Program-made: the position numbers and the translations under genes | The notes under the pieces: generated by a model | Databases searched by the model: none | What the model was told of the DNA's origin: nothing | What the model saw: the letters and a program-made list of their open reading frames with translations, nothing else | Shown: piece after piece, positions 46,851 through 58,404 of the stretch | Layout of the letters: every line of letters starts with the position of its first letter | Position numbering within the stretch: the first letter of the stretch is position 1 | Assembly (NCBI RefSeq): GCF_000002235.5 | Contig: NW_022145609.1 | Coordinates: 9,679,551 to 9,743,550 of the forward strand | Length of the DNA: 64,000 nt | DNA from: Strongylocentrotus purpuratus | Lineage: Eukaryota; Echinodermata; Echinoidea; Camarodonta; Strongylocentrotidae | Reading direction: 5' to 3'

Positions 46851-47225
46851 AAGGTAAAGACCAGTTATGGTCATGCGATTGCATTGTGAAAGAAACGTTG
46901 TGGAATCGATCAGAAAAGGTTAATCATCTAGCATCTAGCATCTAGCATCTGCAAGGTTCTGGAATCATCAAAATGATAAGAAATTTGGCCCATTCTTCGT
47001 AAAGTTACAAGCACTATACACAGAAAGATGTATATGGGACTACCCTATATCTCTCACAGACCATGAGAGAAACAAATTCACCAAATATATGAATTAGTAG
47101 GTGGTTTCCCGGCATATTTTTTATCATCATGTATTAGTCAAAACATATTCTTTCACATGATTGGTAATGAGAGCTTCCATTTCATTTTTTGAAATTGGGG
47201 CGTTTCCAATACTGGTCTTTACCTT
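46851..47225. mobile_element. TA-flanked MITE (AAGGTAAAGACCAGT ends)
   Basis: The ends AAGGTAAAGACCAGT and ACTGGTCTTTACCTT are inverted copies, flanked by TA at 46849-46850 and 47226-47227. It is 375 bp, non-coding, and related to 28859-29197. A triplicated 7-bp unit (ATCTAGC) lies near 46926-46948. Confidence 0.75.
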
Positions 47226-47227
47226 TA

Positions 47228-48900
47228 AAATAAATCCCAAACCTAATCTTTGGTGTGATTTTGTTGTCAGCTAGCTCACCGTATTAAGTCTATTCTGATG
47301 GAAAGATGGTACATGTACAGAAAACCGTGTATTCATGTGTAACTAAAGAAGGAGGAATCCACTCGGCATGATATTGTAAGCTGAAAGTAGGACATGAATT
47401 TCTTCAAATAATAATTTAGGCAGCGTTGTTTAGGCCATGTTTAAAAAAATTTCTGGCCACAAAGATCTACACGACATACAAGTACAAAAGGAAAAGAGAA
47501 AGAGAAAAGTTGTGTTTACAATGTACAGTGTACAACTGTTTTGTACTTTTTATTGTACTGTTACTCACCAAAAAATGACTTAAATGCATGCTACATGTAC
47601 ATGTTTTTAGAAAAAATGTCTATTATACAATTTGATGAATAAATCATGAATCTTAGATCCATATGCATATTTATCGTCTTTTTTATGTAAATCAGAGCAA
47701 ACTTATTTCTCCCCGCATCTCATAGTCATTTGATAAATTACACTGCGACTGTCCCATTGGTTAGTAAAGAAAAATACCTTCAAAGCTCCCTTAGCAATGG
47801 TCGTATCCAAGATGAATCGAATTTGAAAGCATGCTTTTTGATGCATTAACAAGTCCTTTTAAAAAGAACATAGCTTCTCATGTGCAAGGTATGAAAAATT
47901 GTAATAAATAATCATTTTTAATATTCAATAATCTAGTTGTCATCACCAATTGTGCATTTCCCCCCTCTGCATCGGGTTATTCATTAGCCATTATCTTTAC
48001 AGAAAGTAGAAGCTCCAATGAACTTTCTCAATACAAACATTGGCCAGCTTCAGAAAGATTAAATAGACCAGCCTAAAATCAGAAACTTGACCATGCAAGG
48101 GATTTTCACACACTTCAAGAACGGTTCAGATTCGCAAGTCTCTTGCGAGTTTCTTTAAGTGAAAGTGGCCATCCTTAATTTGCAAAAGTTTCTGGTTTTA
48201 TGGTAATGTAATCAAATAACATTCATACCCATACAGGACTGAATGCATGCCATGGAATCAACAATACACACAGTATTAATTATTAAAAATGCTCCTGATT
48301 TTCACCACCAATTCTGTTTAAAGATTTTGAATCATGTATACAATTCAAATTTGTAAACTTGTTAAACTAGTACTTATTGAAGCTGCGATTAGTCTCAATT
48401 TGCATCAATCCTTGCCAACATCGGAAGGAAATTAACTCAATTGCAGAGTTAAGACAAATATGTGTGCAACGCTTTCTACCAAGCACAACCAAGTGGGTAT
48501 GAATTTGAGATGCCATCAAGACAGTTAGTGTGCAAGCCATACTGCTATGTTGATACGAAGCAATTAAACGTTCAATTACATTAATAAATTGCATACAAAA
48601 TTCTCAATGATCTCCTGCAAGTACAAGCTAGCTTCTTGTCGCAATGTTCCAACACAGTCTGTTTACACATAACTTTTGATGTATGAGCAATGTTTAGAGG
48701 ATGTATGAGCAATGTTTAGAGTAAATATCTTGCACAAATCTGGTAGGCAAATCATAACCATCCTCAATGAACACAAAAAAGGAAGTTATTTACATTGGAT
48801 AAATGATGAAAGTGATCACTGGCTGGAGAGTTTGGTTTGAGAAGAACCCCTGGTACCAAAAGAATTGGGAGAAAAAAAAGTCAACCTCCAAATATGTATA
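47228..48900. other. Intergenic DNA between REX1BD and BTF3
   Basis: No gene is seen in about 1.7 kb of AT-rich sequence. A 22-bp unit containing GATGTATGAGCAATGTTTAG occurs twice in tandem near 48677-48720. Confidence 0.55.
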
Positions 48901-49389
48901 TAGTAGGAGACGAGCCTGTAGGTCCCGTGACCAGACTCGGGGAACAAAGGTTTGAAAGTGTTTTTGTGTTCCCTGATGAATACCGAACAATTTTGACTTG
49001 GGCTGCCCCCTTGAAAATCCCAGGCATTTTCGTGAGGGGTCAACAAAGGTTACACAGGGATAGAAATTAAAATAGTTCCAATCGTATCAATATGCATATC
49101 AAATTACTCGTCTGGTCATGAGGATTCCAAAAATGTATAGTTTGCTATACCTCCGACCTTAAATAAGGGCGCTATGGTCAAAAACGTTGAAAGGTCAACA
49201 CACTTTTGAATGGTGGTCAAATTCACCAACACAGTAAACCTTATCAAGTTGCATATCAAATTACTCGTCTGGTCATAAGGATTCCAAAAATGTATAGTTT
49301 GTTATACCTCCGACCTTAAATGAGGGCGCTATGGTCAAACCTTTGTTCCAAGAGATTGGTCACGGGACCTACAGGCTGGTCTTCTACTA
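48901..49389. mobile_element. Inverted-repeat element with internal direct repeats
   Basis: The left end TAGTAGGAGACGAGCCTGTA and the right end TACAGGCTGGTCTTCTACTA are inverted copies that stay paired inward through GGTCCCGTGACCA and AACAAAGGTTT. Inside are two direct copies of a ~100-bp unit (from CATATCAAATTACTCGTCTG to GGGCGCTATGGTCAAA) at about 49095-49183 and 49253-49339. It is non-coding, with no target duplication longer than TA. Confidence 0.7.
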
Positions 49390-50964
49390 ATATCCCATTA
49401 CACTCTAACATCTTGACAATCACATGTAAAGAAAACATAGTGATATCATGCAATCATCTAATACCTACTCTCAAGTACAAAATATAATTAAAATAGAGGT
49501 GCCTCTTGAGGAAATTCTTAAAAAATTAAATACAAAAAGAGACATTTTCAGTTTAATACAAAAAATTTTGCACACCCTTTTTTGCTTTCTGCACCATTCT
49601 GAAGGAACCTAAAGCTACGGTCACAAAGGTTTGTGCGATCGATGCACTCGTACGAATCTCTGTTTTCCATGATCTTACCGAATTTCTTTTGTCTGAAAAT
49701 TGTTTGTACGAAGTTCGTAGCAGTTCGTAATGGCATTTGTGACCGAGGCTTTAAAAGGCAACCATCAAACTTGAATAAATTTAAACCCAAGGGCCTATAT
49801 TTAACCAATTTGCCAATAGGCCTGGCGCTGGGCCTCAGTCACGTTTAAAATCATTTGCAACATTCAGCTTTTGATCAAGTATAACCGCAGCAATGAAATC
49901 AATTATACATGTAGTCGAATGTGGACTACAGAATTTCAACTACTAATTCCCATCAGTGAACTATGACCAACGAACTGCCCAGGACAGTGGAATTTCATGG
50001 GGGGGATGGTGATGGGTTTGCTTCAATGATAATTTTTCATAAGCTCCAAAAGAAGAGACCAATTTAACAAGTTCATAAAAACAGGTATTGGTGCTGATCT
50101 GGCAATAAAATTGCCTCACAAACTTATTTTTTGAGCAATGAACTACCTCCAGTCCTTAACACCAAGACATTACACATACATGTAAATGGGAAAATTAGAA
50201 TACAAACTAAATACCAAGGATTGGATGTAACATATTAAATACAATGTATTCTTAACTACAACTGAAACTAAACAAATCTTTGCATTGGAATTTATGGATT
50301 GTAATGCCAACTTCTTGAATTATTCACGATTTCAAGAACGTTATGAATCCACCTGATATTGCAAATGATACTAGATATAGGGGTTCGCACCAACCAATTG
50401 AAGACATGGCCTGTGAGGAGTGTTTCTTTTGAAATACATTCTTTGTAGTGGAGCGAATCCGAGGTATTTTCTCTCGTGAACAATTAAATTATATGCGTTA
50501 ATGTATCCGATAACTGTATGAAGTTGATAACACTATCATGGCTTGTATCGGCCCAATATGAGAAAACTTATACTTCTCATTTTAATTATTAATGTTTTAT
50601 ATTCCATGAACTTCTAGGGAAAAAATACCATGTACTTGCGAAGAACATGAACAAAATCTTGTATTGAGAGAAAAATATTCCATGGACGGAAATTCCATGG
50701 AGGCCGTCTACATAGAAAGAATGACGAGGTATCTCTCCCTCGACTAAGGGGGTCAAAAAAGAGCTCAAAACTTTGCTCCTCTTGATAAATGGGATGAAAA
50801 CAAATGTCAGTTCTGTGCCTGACAGAAGTCCAAACTGGCCCAGGCTCTGGGCAACAGTAAGAAAGTCCGGTAATAGATCAAATTCTTGAGAATGTTTCCA
50901 CGCTTGGCTGGTCTCACCGCAAAGCTGGTCTTGTTAAGAGTAGTCCCGTGTTTTAGGGACTCTC
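49390..50964. other. Sequence downstream of BTF3, no further gene seen
   Basis: Probably contains the BTF3 3' UTR on its right side (minus-strand transcript). No coding exon was recognised. Confidence 0.5.
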
Positions 50965-53900
50965 TTAGGACTCCTGCTTGGACAGGGCATCAAAGTCTCC
51001 AACCAATTCTAAGGGTTAAAAAAAAGATGAAAATGGAAATCAAATTTGAATATATTTTTTTAAAACAAGATTTTGCAGGATTCTAAAAATATCATGCAAG
51101 ATATTGTCACAGTGTAATGTACCGGCATGTACACAAAGCTGATTGATGCAAAGACTGGATTGTTTCACAACAATTTCACGACTCATTGAATATTCCAGTT
51201 GGTAAAGAAACATTCACACCAAAAATGTACGCTAACTTTTGTTGAAGACCTTTAACTCTCAAGATAAAGAAATAAGTTTTACAAGTTTTACAAGTCTCTC
51301 CACTCCCCTGCATTCATCTTACTAAGAACAGAACCAAGTCTTGTCATTACAGCACAAAATTGCACATTTGTAATACAAAACAAAACACAGAAACATTTAA
51401 AAATTCCAGTGGGTGTAAAGAAGCAAAATAGATTATTTTTTAAGAACTTACCCGGTACATCCTCTTCCTCCTCATCAATAGTGTCTGGTTTAACTACGGT
51501 TCCCTTGCCTCCTGTCTCTTCTACGGGCATGCTATCTGGCATTTTACTTCCAAAAGTTGTACCATCCATGCCCTGTAAGGTAAGCATGTATAAAACAACA
51601 GAGATATTACTAATTTGAGCATATTTAGAGAGATTAGTCACAAAAACAAAAAAATTGTCAAATTACATTACAGGAGGAGTCCTCTTTTCTTTGACTGCAT
51701 ATTGCTGTATCATCATTCTTCCACACATCCTCATAAGTGGAAATCGATGCAAAATAACAAACACCGTGAATACATAGAATCTTCATATTACGGGCCAAAT
51801 GCTTTTGGAGCTGCACCTTAGAACAAACCTTGCCAAAGTCTGATTTGCTTCAAACTGAGCTTTCCATAACCGACCAGGACTTTGCAAAATGATACTTTTG
51901 TAAGTGGTTCATAGTAAGGACATTGCGAAAATCAAGGGGTTATATTTCACTCTTCTGCTCACATCTCAAAGAGCAATTCTTGGACACTGTTTGTTAGTTT
52001 TTGTTATTGCTGACACAATACCTACCCTCGGACCCCGCCCAGGCCCGCCCACTCCGTGAACGGAGGGACACCATGCATGTTCCCAAAATGTCCGGTAAAG
52101 GGGTAATTTTCACGCACCAAAGTCTGGCTCGTAGTACACAAAAATCCAGCCCGTATTGACTTTACACACCGGACTTAGGGGGGTGTTTACAAAAGGAGGG
52201 AACATGCATATGCGTACCCCAAATAACACTGAGTGGGGGGCCGGGCCTCAGACCAATCAGTGCAAGAAATGAGAGCAAAGTTGGTACTTCCTCAACTTAC
52301 CAATTGGTTGATGATGCTAGGGAGCATCTCTGCTAGCTGCTTGTTCTCAGCATGCCCACTGATTGCAAACGTGTTGGCTGCTAATGATGCCTGAACTTTA
52401 GGGTTGTTGAAGTGAATCACAGTACCATCATCTTTGATCATATTTACCTGTTGGTATAAAATAAGAACATTTTCTTGATGTTACAGATGCAATATACCGT
52501 AAATCTCTGTGTATAAGACGCACTTTTTTTCCGTCGGAAAAAATCAAAAGTCAGGGGGTGCGCCGTATACACAGGTACAGGATATTTCGAGTTCTCAAAA
52601 TGCTACTTTTTAATGGTTTCCGAAAAATCTCTGTGTCTCAACATGAATTACATAATGCAAATAAAGAATATGATCTACTTAAGTTAAACTACGTAAATAT
52701 ATGGATATATTTTTTTTGAGGGGGGAGGGGGGGGGGGGGCATCTATTCTATTTACAACCAACCCCATCCATCAGCAAAGTGAGAGAAAACATGAAAAAAA
52801 AACTAAAATTCACTGGATCTATGGAATGTCTCCATCATGGCCAATTACATATATCAGGGGTGATAGTGAGCACTTAAAAAAAAATAGGTTTTTTGTTTTC
52901 CCCTCAACCACGCCCCCTTGAGTAAAAACAAAAAAAAGAGGATTCGCGGGAAAAATGGCATCTAACAACATTCCCCCCTTTCGAGTAAGAAAATTGGGGA
53001 AAAAATAGGGCAAAATAGGGCAAAATAGGGAAGAATAGAGAAAATAAGAGGGAAATCGGAAAAATCAGGATAAAATAGGGAAGAAAAAACAAATTGGAAA
53101 AAAATTGAGGAAAAATAAAAACAAGGGAAATGCTCTCAGTGGTCTCGCCTGCATAACGCAATTCAATATGATAACCAGAACGTCAATGACGTAGCGCTCA
53201 TCCGCATCTTGCAACAGCATATATCGTAAATTTTATGTGGTACACTTTTGAACTGGTCAAAAATAAAAATTTGATGCCCTGGAAGGGACATAATTTCATT
53301 TTATTTGCATTAAGTACCATAAATAATCAATGGACCAAAATCTCACAATTCTGTGTAGAAGTTAAGTGTTCCAAATTTAGCTCTACCAGATAAGGCAAAC
53401 CAAATCAAAATCAGTCAAGAAATGAGGGAAAAGAAGCAATTTTTGTTATTTTTGGAATAAATTTGCATAAATTACCATAATTAATTAATGGAGAACAATT
53501 TCAAAATTCTGTGGAGAAGTTTAGTGTACCAAAGTTAGCTCTACCATATAAAGCAAACCAAATCAAAATCGGTCGAGAAATGAAGGAGAAGAAGCTTTTT
53601 TTGTGATTTCGAATAAATTTGCATAAATTAGCATAGATAATGAATTTCATGATTCTGAGTAGAAATTTTAAATCCCCCTCCTAGCCCTATCATATGAAAC
53701 AATCAGAATCAAAATTGGTTGAAAAATAACGAAGAAGCATTTTGAAAATCTTGATGTTGACGCCACAACAAAGTCTAAGTTTGTTGACCTTAAATGACCT
53801 TTGACCTTAACTTAGTGACCTGAAATTCTACTCACATGATTGGGGAGACTTGATAACCCTAAAGTCCAAGTTTCATTGACTAAGAACTTATACTTTCAAA

Positions 53901-54409
53901 ATTATATCAAAAATTCAAAAACTAAACCTTAGGTTAAGTTTTTGATGTTGACGCCGCTGCCGCCGCCGCCATCACCGGAAAAGCGGCGCATATGTCTCGC
54001 TTTATGCTACGAAGGCGAGACAAAAATCGGGAAACCGATTTAAATCAGGTTTTCATCAGGTCTGATATATCCAAGGAACACGTTTCAAACTACAAATAAA
54101 ATGTCAAACAGTTTGCATACCAAGTCACAGAATTACTTCTCATGAAGAGAAAAAAAAAACTTTGCAGAGTACGTTCTTCCTAAAAGATAAATCACTTGCT
54201 CATCTTTTAATTATGAAGTCGGAAAAGAAGACACCGCTTACCTCTTCAATACCTGGTATATTATTTACAGCTAATTTTTTTAACGATGTCTGTAATTTCT
54301 TGTCGTCTGTGGTTGCGGTTTTGTGGAGGACCTTCCTTTTTCTCCTGATAGTACCTTTACCACCTATTCTGACCTGCTTCTGGAGCTTTTGTAACTTATC
54401 GGGATTCAT
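50965..54409 (-). CDS. BTF3: Transcription factor BTF3 / nascent polypeptide-associated complex subunit beta
   Basis: Coding exons in transcript order: 54409-54242, 52447-52301, 51572-51452 and 51008-50965. They total 480 nt in continuous frame with AG/GT junctions and give 159 residues, against 162 for the short human form. NAC-beta pairs with NAC-alpha at the ribosomal exit tunnel and shields nascent chains. The N-terminus carries the ribosome-binding motif RRKRKVLHK at about residues 22-30. The NAC domain follows ([19 protein letters not shown], then [19 protein letters not shown]). After the NAC domain the segment [16 protein letters not shown] takes the place of GADSLTSLRRLAEALP in vertebrates, same length but diverged. 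The acidic tail ends [13 protein letters not shown], matching the conserved LVENFDEASK end. The last exon is only 44 nt. The start is the family's short-form start, and a possible acceptor (GCTGTTAG) 22 nt upstream suggests a 5' UTR intron. Confidence 0.95.
52024..52255. mobile_element. GTACGC/GCATGTTCC-family repeat in a BTF3 intron
   Basis: The left part reads GGCCCGCCCACTCCGTG, then GCATGTTCCC. The right part GGGAACATGCATATGCGTACC, then CACTGAGTGGGGGGCCGGGCC is its imperfect inverse. The same family is seen at 13836-14214 and 19600-20165. No target duplication was established. Confidence 0.5.
53290..54022. repeat. Three diverged ~135-bp tandem units ending in a hairpin
   Basis: Units near 53320-53450, 53475-53600 and 53620-53735 share the words AATTTGCATAAATTA, AATTCTGTGGAGAAG, AGCTCTACCA and CCAAATCAAAATCGGT. 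The block ends with TGACGCCGCTGCCGCCGCCG and a hairpin TGTCTCGC/GCGAGACA at about 53991-54021. It lies in the first intron of BTF3. The repeated array plus terminal hairpin suggests one end of a larger transposon, type unknown. Confidence 0.6.
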
Positions 54410-54603
54410 CTTGGCTAATGTGATGAGGTGCTAACAGCTGACTCCTATTATCTGACCTGTACAATACATTGGAGGACAGAAATATGAAAATCCTGGTAAT
54501 AATTTGGAGGAATACAAATAATATTTAGCGGGATAACAGTAACAGTAATTACAAATCACTCAGAAAACAAGTACATGTATAAGTTGGTACATGTGCATAT
54601 AAT

Positions 54604-54656
54604 GGGGAGGGAGGGGGAAGGGGGGGGGGAGGGGGGAGGGAGGGGGAGGGGTGGTG
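54604..54656. repeat. G-rich low-complexity tract
   Basis: Alternating runs of G with single A on the plus strand, about 200 bp upstream of the BTF3 start codon. It could form G-quadruplex structures; no function is shown. Confidence 0.8.
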
Positions 54657-54659
54657 GGT

Positions 54660-55150
54660 ATAATTATGACACTGTCTCAGGATTGAAGCCATCTTCAGAA
54701 AATATTTATTTAACCAGGTAAACTCTGGATTTAAAAAAAATTTCACCATGGTTTTGATAGAAATGGTGTTCTCTTTCAGTTTCCCTCTCACTTTGACTGT
54801 AGCTATCAGGCTCAAACCAAATTAAGATTGACACAAAAATTGTCTTCTATCATATCTATATTTTAATGTCCATTTCGTAAAAATCTGTATTTAAAAAGAC
54901 ACCTTTTTTGTTTATATTTTCTAGTGGCATTTTTTGTTAATCACTATCAAAAAGTTCTTTGACTGAAGTTAGATCCCATATTTCTAAGATCTACCTCTTT
55001 CGAATGAGAAGGATTTTAGTGACTCAGGTTTTATCGTCGTCGGTCTTGTCACTCACTTGTGTGGGCGTCATATTCCTTCTGCTACAACAATTATTGCAAA
55101 CCGCTGCACATTTACAATACAATACAATTGCATACTGTAATAACGAAGGT
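54660..55150. other. Upstream region of BTF3, no further gene seen
   Basis: Probable location of the BTF3 promoter or 5' UTR, but no core promoter motif was convincing. Confidence 0.35.
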
Positions 55151-55750
55151 GTGCTGGTCCGAGAATAAGGATCGTCTTCATTTAAACGCGGACTGATGCG
55201 TCTTAAAAAAAAATGATCGTCTGCATTTTCGCAGGCGTTTCAAACATTTTTGATTGGCACATTGGCGATGCAAAAAATGGATTTCGCAATGATTTTCTTG
55301 ATGCATTTTACATTGTTTTTGTACAGAGATCTTCACATTTTGAGCAATAAATCCTTGGAAGTTGGGAAGACTGACAACCCATGAAAGTAGAAGGAGAAAT
55401 AGGGTTATTTTCCCCCGGGGAATCCATTTTTGGCATCGCCAGCGGGCGGTTATGCAAAGCTACCAAGTATCACGCATTATGCGTGACATCACGCATTTCG
55501 AGGGCCTGAAAATGCTCTTATGCACGACGCGCGCGCTAGATTTTGAAAAACGCTATACCTCATACGTGTGTTATACCCTCGCACGCCAAATCATGAAAAT
55601 GTCACGCATTGCCGATCTTTGAACTTGGCGTCTCTGGGTTATGTAACCCGAAACCTGCAGAGCGCCGATAAAAAAAGACGTCTGCAAAAATGCAGACAAT
55701 CCTTAAATAATTGGAGGACGCATTTTGTCCACGTTTATGAGGACCAGCGC
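55151..55750. mobile_element. Inverted-repeat element, about 600 bp
   Basis: The left end GTGCTGGTCCGAGAATAAGG and the right end TTTATGAGGACCAGCGC are inverted copies. A second inverted pair (GTCTGCATTTTCGCAGGCG near 55219; GACGTCTGCAAAAATGCAG near 55677) lies inside. The middle holds a small palindrome around ATCACGCATTATGCGTGAT. No transposase is seen, and no target duplication could be fixed. Confidence 0.6.
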
Positions 55751-57108
55751 CCCTAATAGTAATGGCAAGTGTGCGTGAAGTTATGGTTGCTGTGACCTGT
55801 GAGAAAGTGCATTTTAAAATGTCTTCGTTTAGACTATTCAAGGAAAAACAACTTTAATCATGGCCAAGGCATAATCTGAACTAGACCTATTCAATTGATC
55901 ATGGAGATTAATTTGATTTTTAGATATATCTCCATGCCGGAGTTACGGGTAAAAATGGATACGAAAGTACACTAGCCAGAATCATGGGCATCCGCTATCA
56001 TGCGCATGCTGATATGGCATGGCGCGACGGCGCGGCACGACTACCAAGTACCATAACTGATATTGGCCCTGCTATCTACGCACTGAGAACATGCCGGGAG
56101 CTACGGCGGACCACCACGGTCACAAACCCACTCGAGTGTAGCTTCACGTGCACACAAATGCACACTTATTCACATACACACCCAGGTAAAGTAGTAAGTT
56201 TCAGTACTTTAGATTTGCTCAATTAAAACTTTGAAATAACGTAGAAGTTGCACTCAAGATAAATATTAAAATATGATAATGTTAGTGTTAGCAAAATAAC
56301 AACAAAGATTGAAAACTAGACATTAACAAAAATATACCACTTACCGGTATGTGACCACGAGGCTTCGTGCAAATCCAAAATGGTAGAATGTGACGTCACG
56401 AGACTTTAACTATTTATCAATCTAAATTCTACATCTTTACAAATAATTTACTTAAATACTTACAGTTAAAAATAAAATTTGAAGTAAATTAATATTTTTG
56501 CATATTAAATATATTTATTTAATAAAATTTGTACGTTATTGAATTAAAAAAGAAATAAAATTCTTCCTTTGAATTTAAGGTTCTAGAAAGAGTCTATGAA
56601 TATTTATCAGATGAATATTCATATAATATTCAGACTTTGTGATATTCCTTCCCGGAAGTAGAAATTCATATAGTAAAGAGAAAGTCATTTAATTACTTCT
56701 ACAGCTCAGTAAAATATCACTGAGCAGTGAAAATTCCCAATGAAAATCTTTTTTTCAACATAGCTGACAGTTTTCCGTCACATTGTAGGAGTATAAGTGT
56801 TCATGGGTGACTTGAAAGCTGTAAGTTTTCTTAATGGAAGAGCTGGCGCGCCACAAATACAAAGTAACGCGCGAAATATATAAGCAGCTGATCCCGAGAT
56901 CCCGTCTGTCAAAATCACCAACTACGCGACTCGCCCGAATAGCAGAATCCAGACAGAATCGTTCCCTTCCATCGAGTTAATATTACCGCTTTTCTCTGCA
57001 TCTATATTTAGATATTATATCGGAATAACTTCATCATTCTTCCTTAGCAATTGGTATTAATGAGATATTTTGTTTTTCTTAAATCAACAAAAAGATAGTT
57101 GGGTATCC
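55751..57108. other. Intergenic DNA between BTF3 and NASP
   Basis: No coding exon was recognised. The BTF3 5' UTR exon and promoter may lie here. The sequence is AT-rich, with a GC-richer patch near 56000-56120. Confidence 0.4.
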
Positions 57109-57421
57109 AGGCGCGTACGCAGGGGGTTAGGGGTTGGGGGTTGGGGTTAAACCCCCCCTTTAACTTTTTTATGTGTGTGTTTTGTGGGAACCCCCCCCTT
57201 TTTTATATAAAAAAAAAAAAAAATGGGTGCCCTAAAAAATCAGACCTTACCCCCCCCCCCCCCCCCCAACGAAACGAAATATGGATCGGCCAAATTTTCA
57301 GATTTTGGGACACACAAATAAAAAAATGTTACTGGCTGAGTTGTTGCGTAATTTTCAGAGTGATTTTCAAATTTTAAAACCCCTCCCCCCCCCCCCGAAA
57401 AAATCCTGCGCACTTGTCGGG
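57109..57421. mobile_element. hAT-like MITE, GTACGC type
   Basis: It begins AGGCGCGTACGCAGGGGG and ends AATCCTGCGCACTTGTCGGG. An 8-bp duplication GGGTATCC flanks it at 57101-57108 and 57422-57429. The interior has A, C and G runs. Confidence 0.75.
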
Positions 57422-57429
57422 GGGTATCC

Positions 57430-58404
57430 ATAAATAGCCCTGTCTCTTTAACAACAAAAAATTGATAAAAATAGTAGATGGGATCGAGCGAAGTATTTTT
57501 TCCCAATGCATCATGCATGTTATATTCTTGCCGGAATTTGGCTGATTCTCCGAGCCCTCGATGGGGGTGGGAGCAAGAGCAAGCTTTCCCATCATTGTTT
57601 AACAGATTTTTTCCAGGAATTTTGCAAGTTCTGGTCAGGATCTTCATGGGCCACCTTTTTCAAAAGTTGGGTCTGCAGCCGCTGGCAAATATGAGACATT
57701 ATGTCATTAATAAGTTAATTTAGTCATCAAAACCACACTATTATGAGTGGAGGGTCAAGCCGGTCTGCTCCCCCCCCCCCCCCCACCACGCACACACACT
57801 CAATGTGGGCTCTGTGGAACTAGAAGCCGAAGAAATCAATCTCACTATTGAGGTACGAGTTTTTGATCTTTTGCAGAGTTATCTGGGGGCGAATCCTTTG
57901 TTATACATCTAGACGATTCAAACGTGTACAATTAGTGTGCATAACATTCAAATTTTCTCGTGATACGTGAGGCTTCATTGAATTTATTCTTGCATTGATA
58001 CCTCTCCTCTCCATTTAAGCCGGGGTTACCATTGACATTGTACTGAATACTGAGGTCGGAATGTTATCTCTTTTCACAATTTTTTGATTAGAAGTAAATA
58101 GAAAAGGAACACTCTACTCGATATTGAGGATTAAAACGGGGTGAGACACTAGACACAGGGTCAGAGACCGGCTTCAGCTTCAGCTTCCCTCATTCAATTC
58201 ATGAATTGGATTGAGTTTTATTTCAGCTGAACTTCACTGTCCTCATTGATTCAGCTCAGAATCGTCGTTGACTTCCACAAGTGCGAGTGAAAGCATCAAG
58301 AGTCATTACACGTACGATTTTAGGCTTTAAAATACATCCAAGTCTCATTTAGACAGGTTCATCCTGCTCATTTCATTCACACGCAGCCTTTAGTTTACGA
58401 AAAC
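57430..58404. promoter_or_regulatory. NASP upstream region
   Basis: This contains the likely NASP promoter and 5' UTR. The 200 bp before the start codon include TTCAGCTTCAGCTTCCC-type direct repeats and no obvious TATA box. It is an assignment by position only. Confidence 0.35.
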
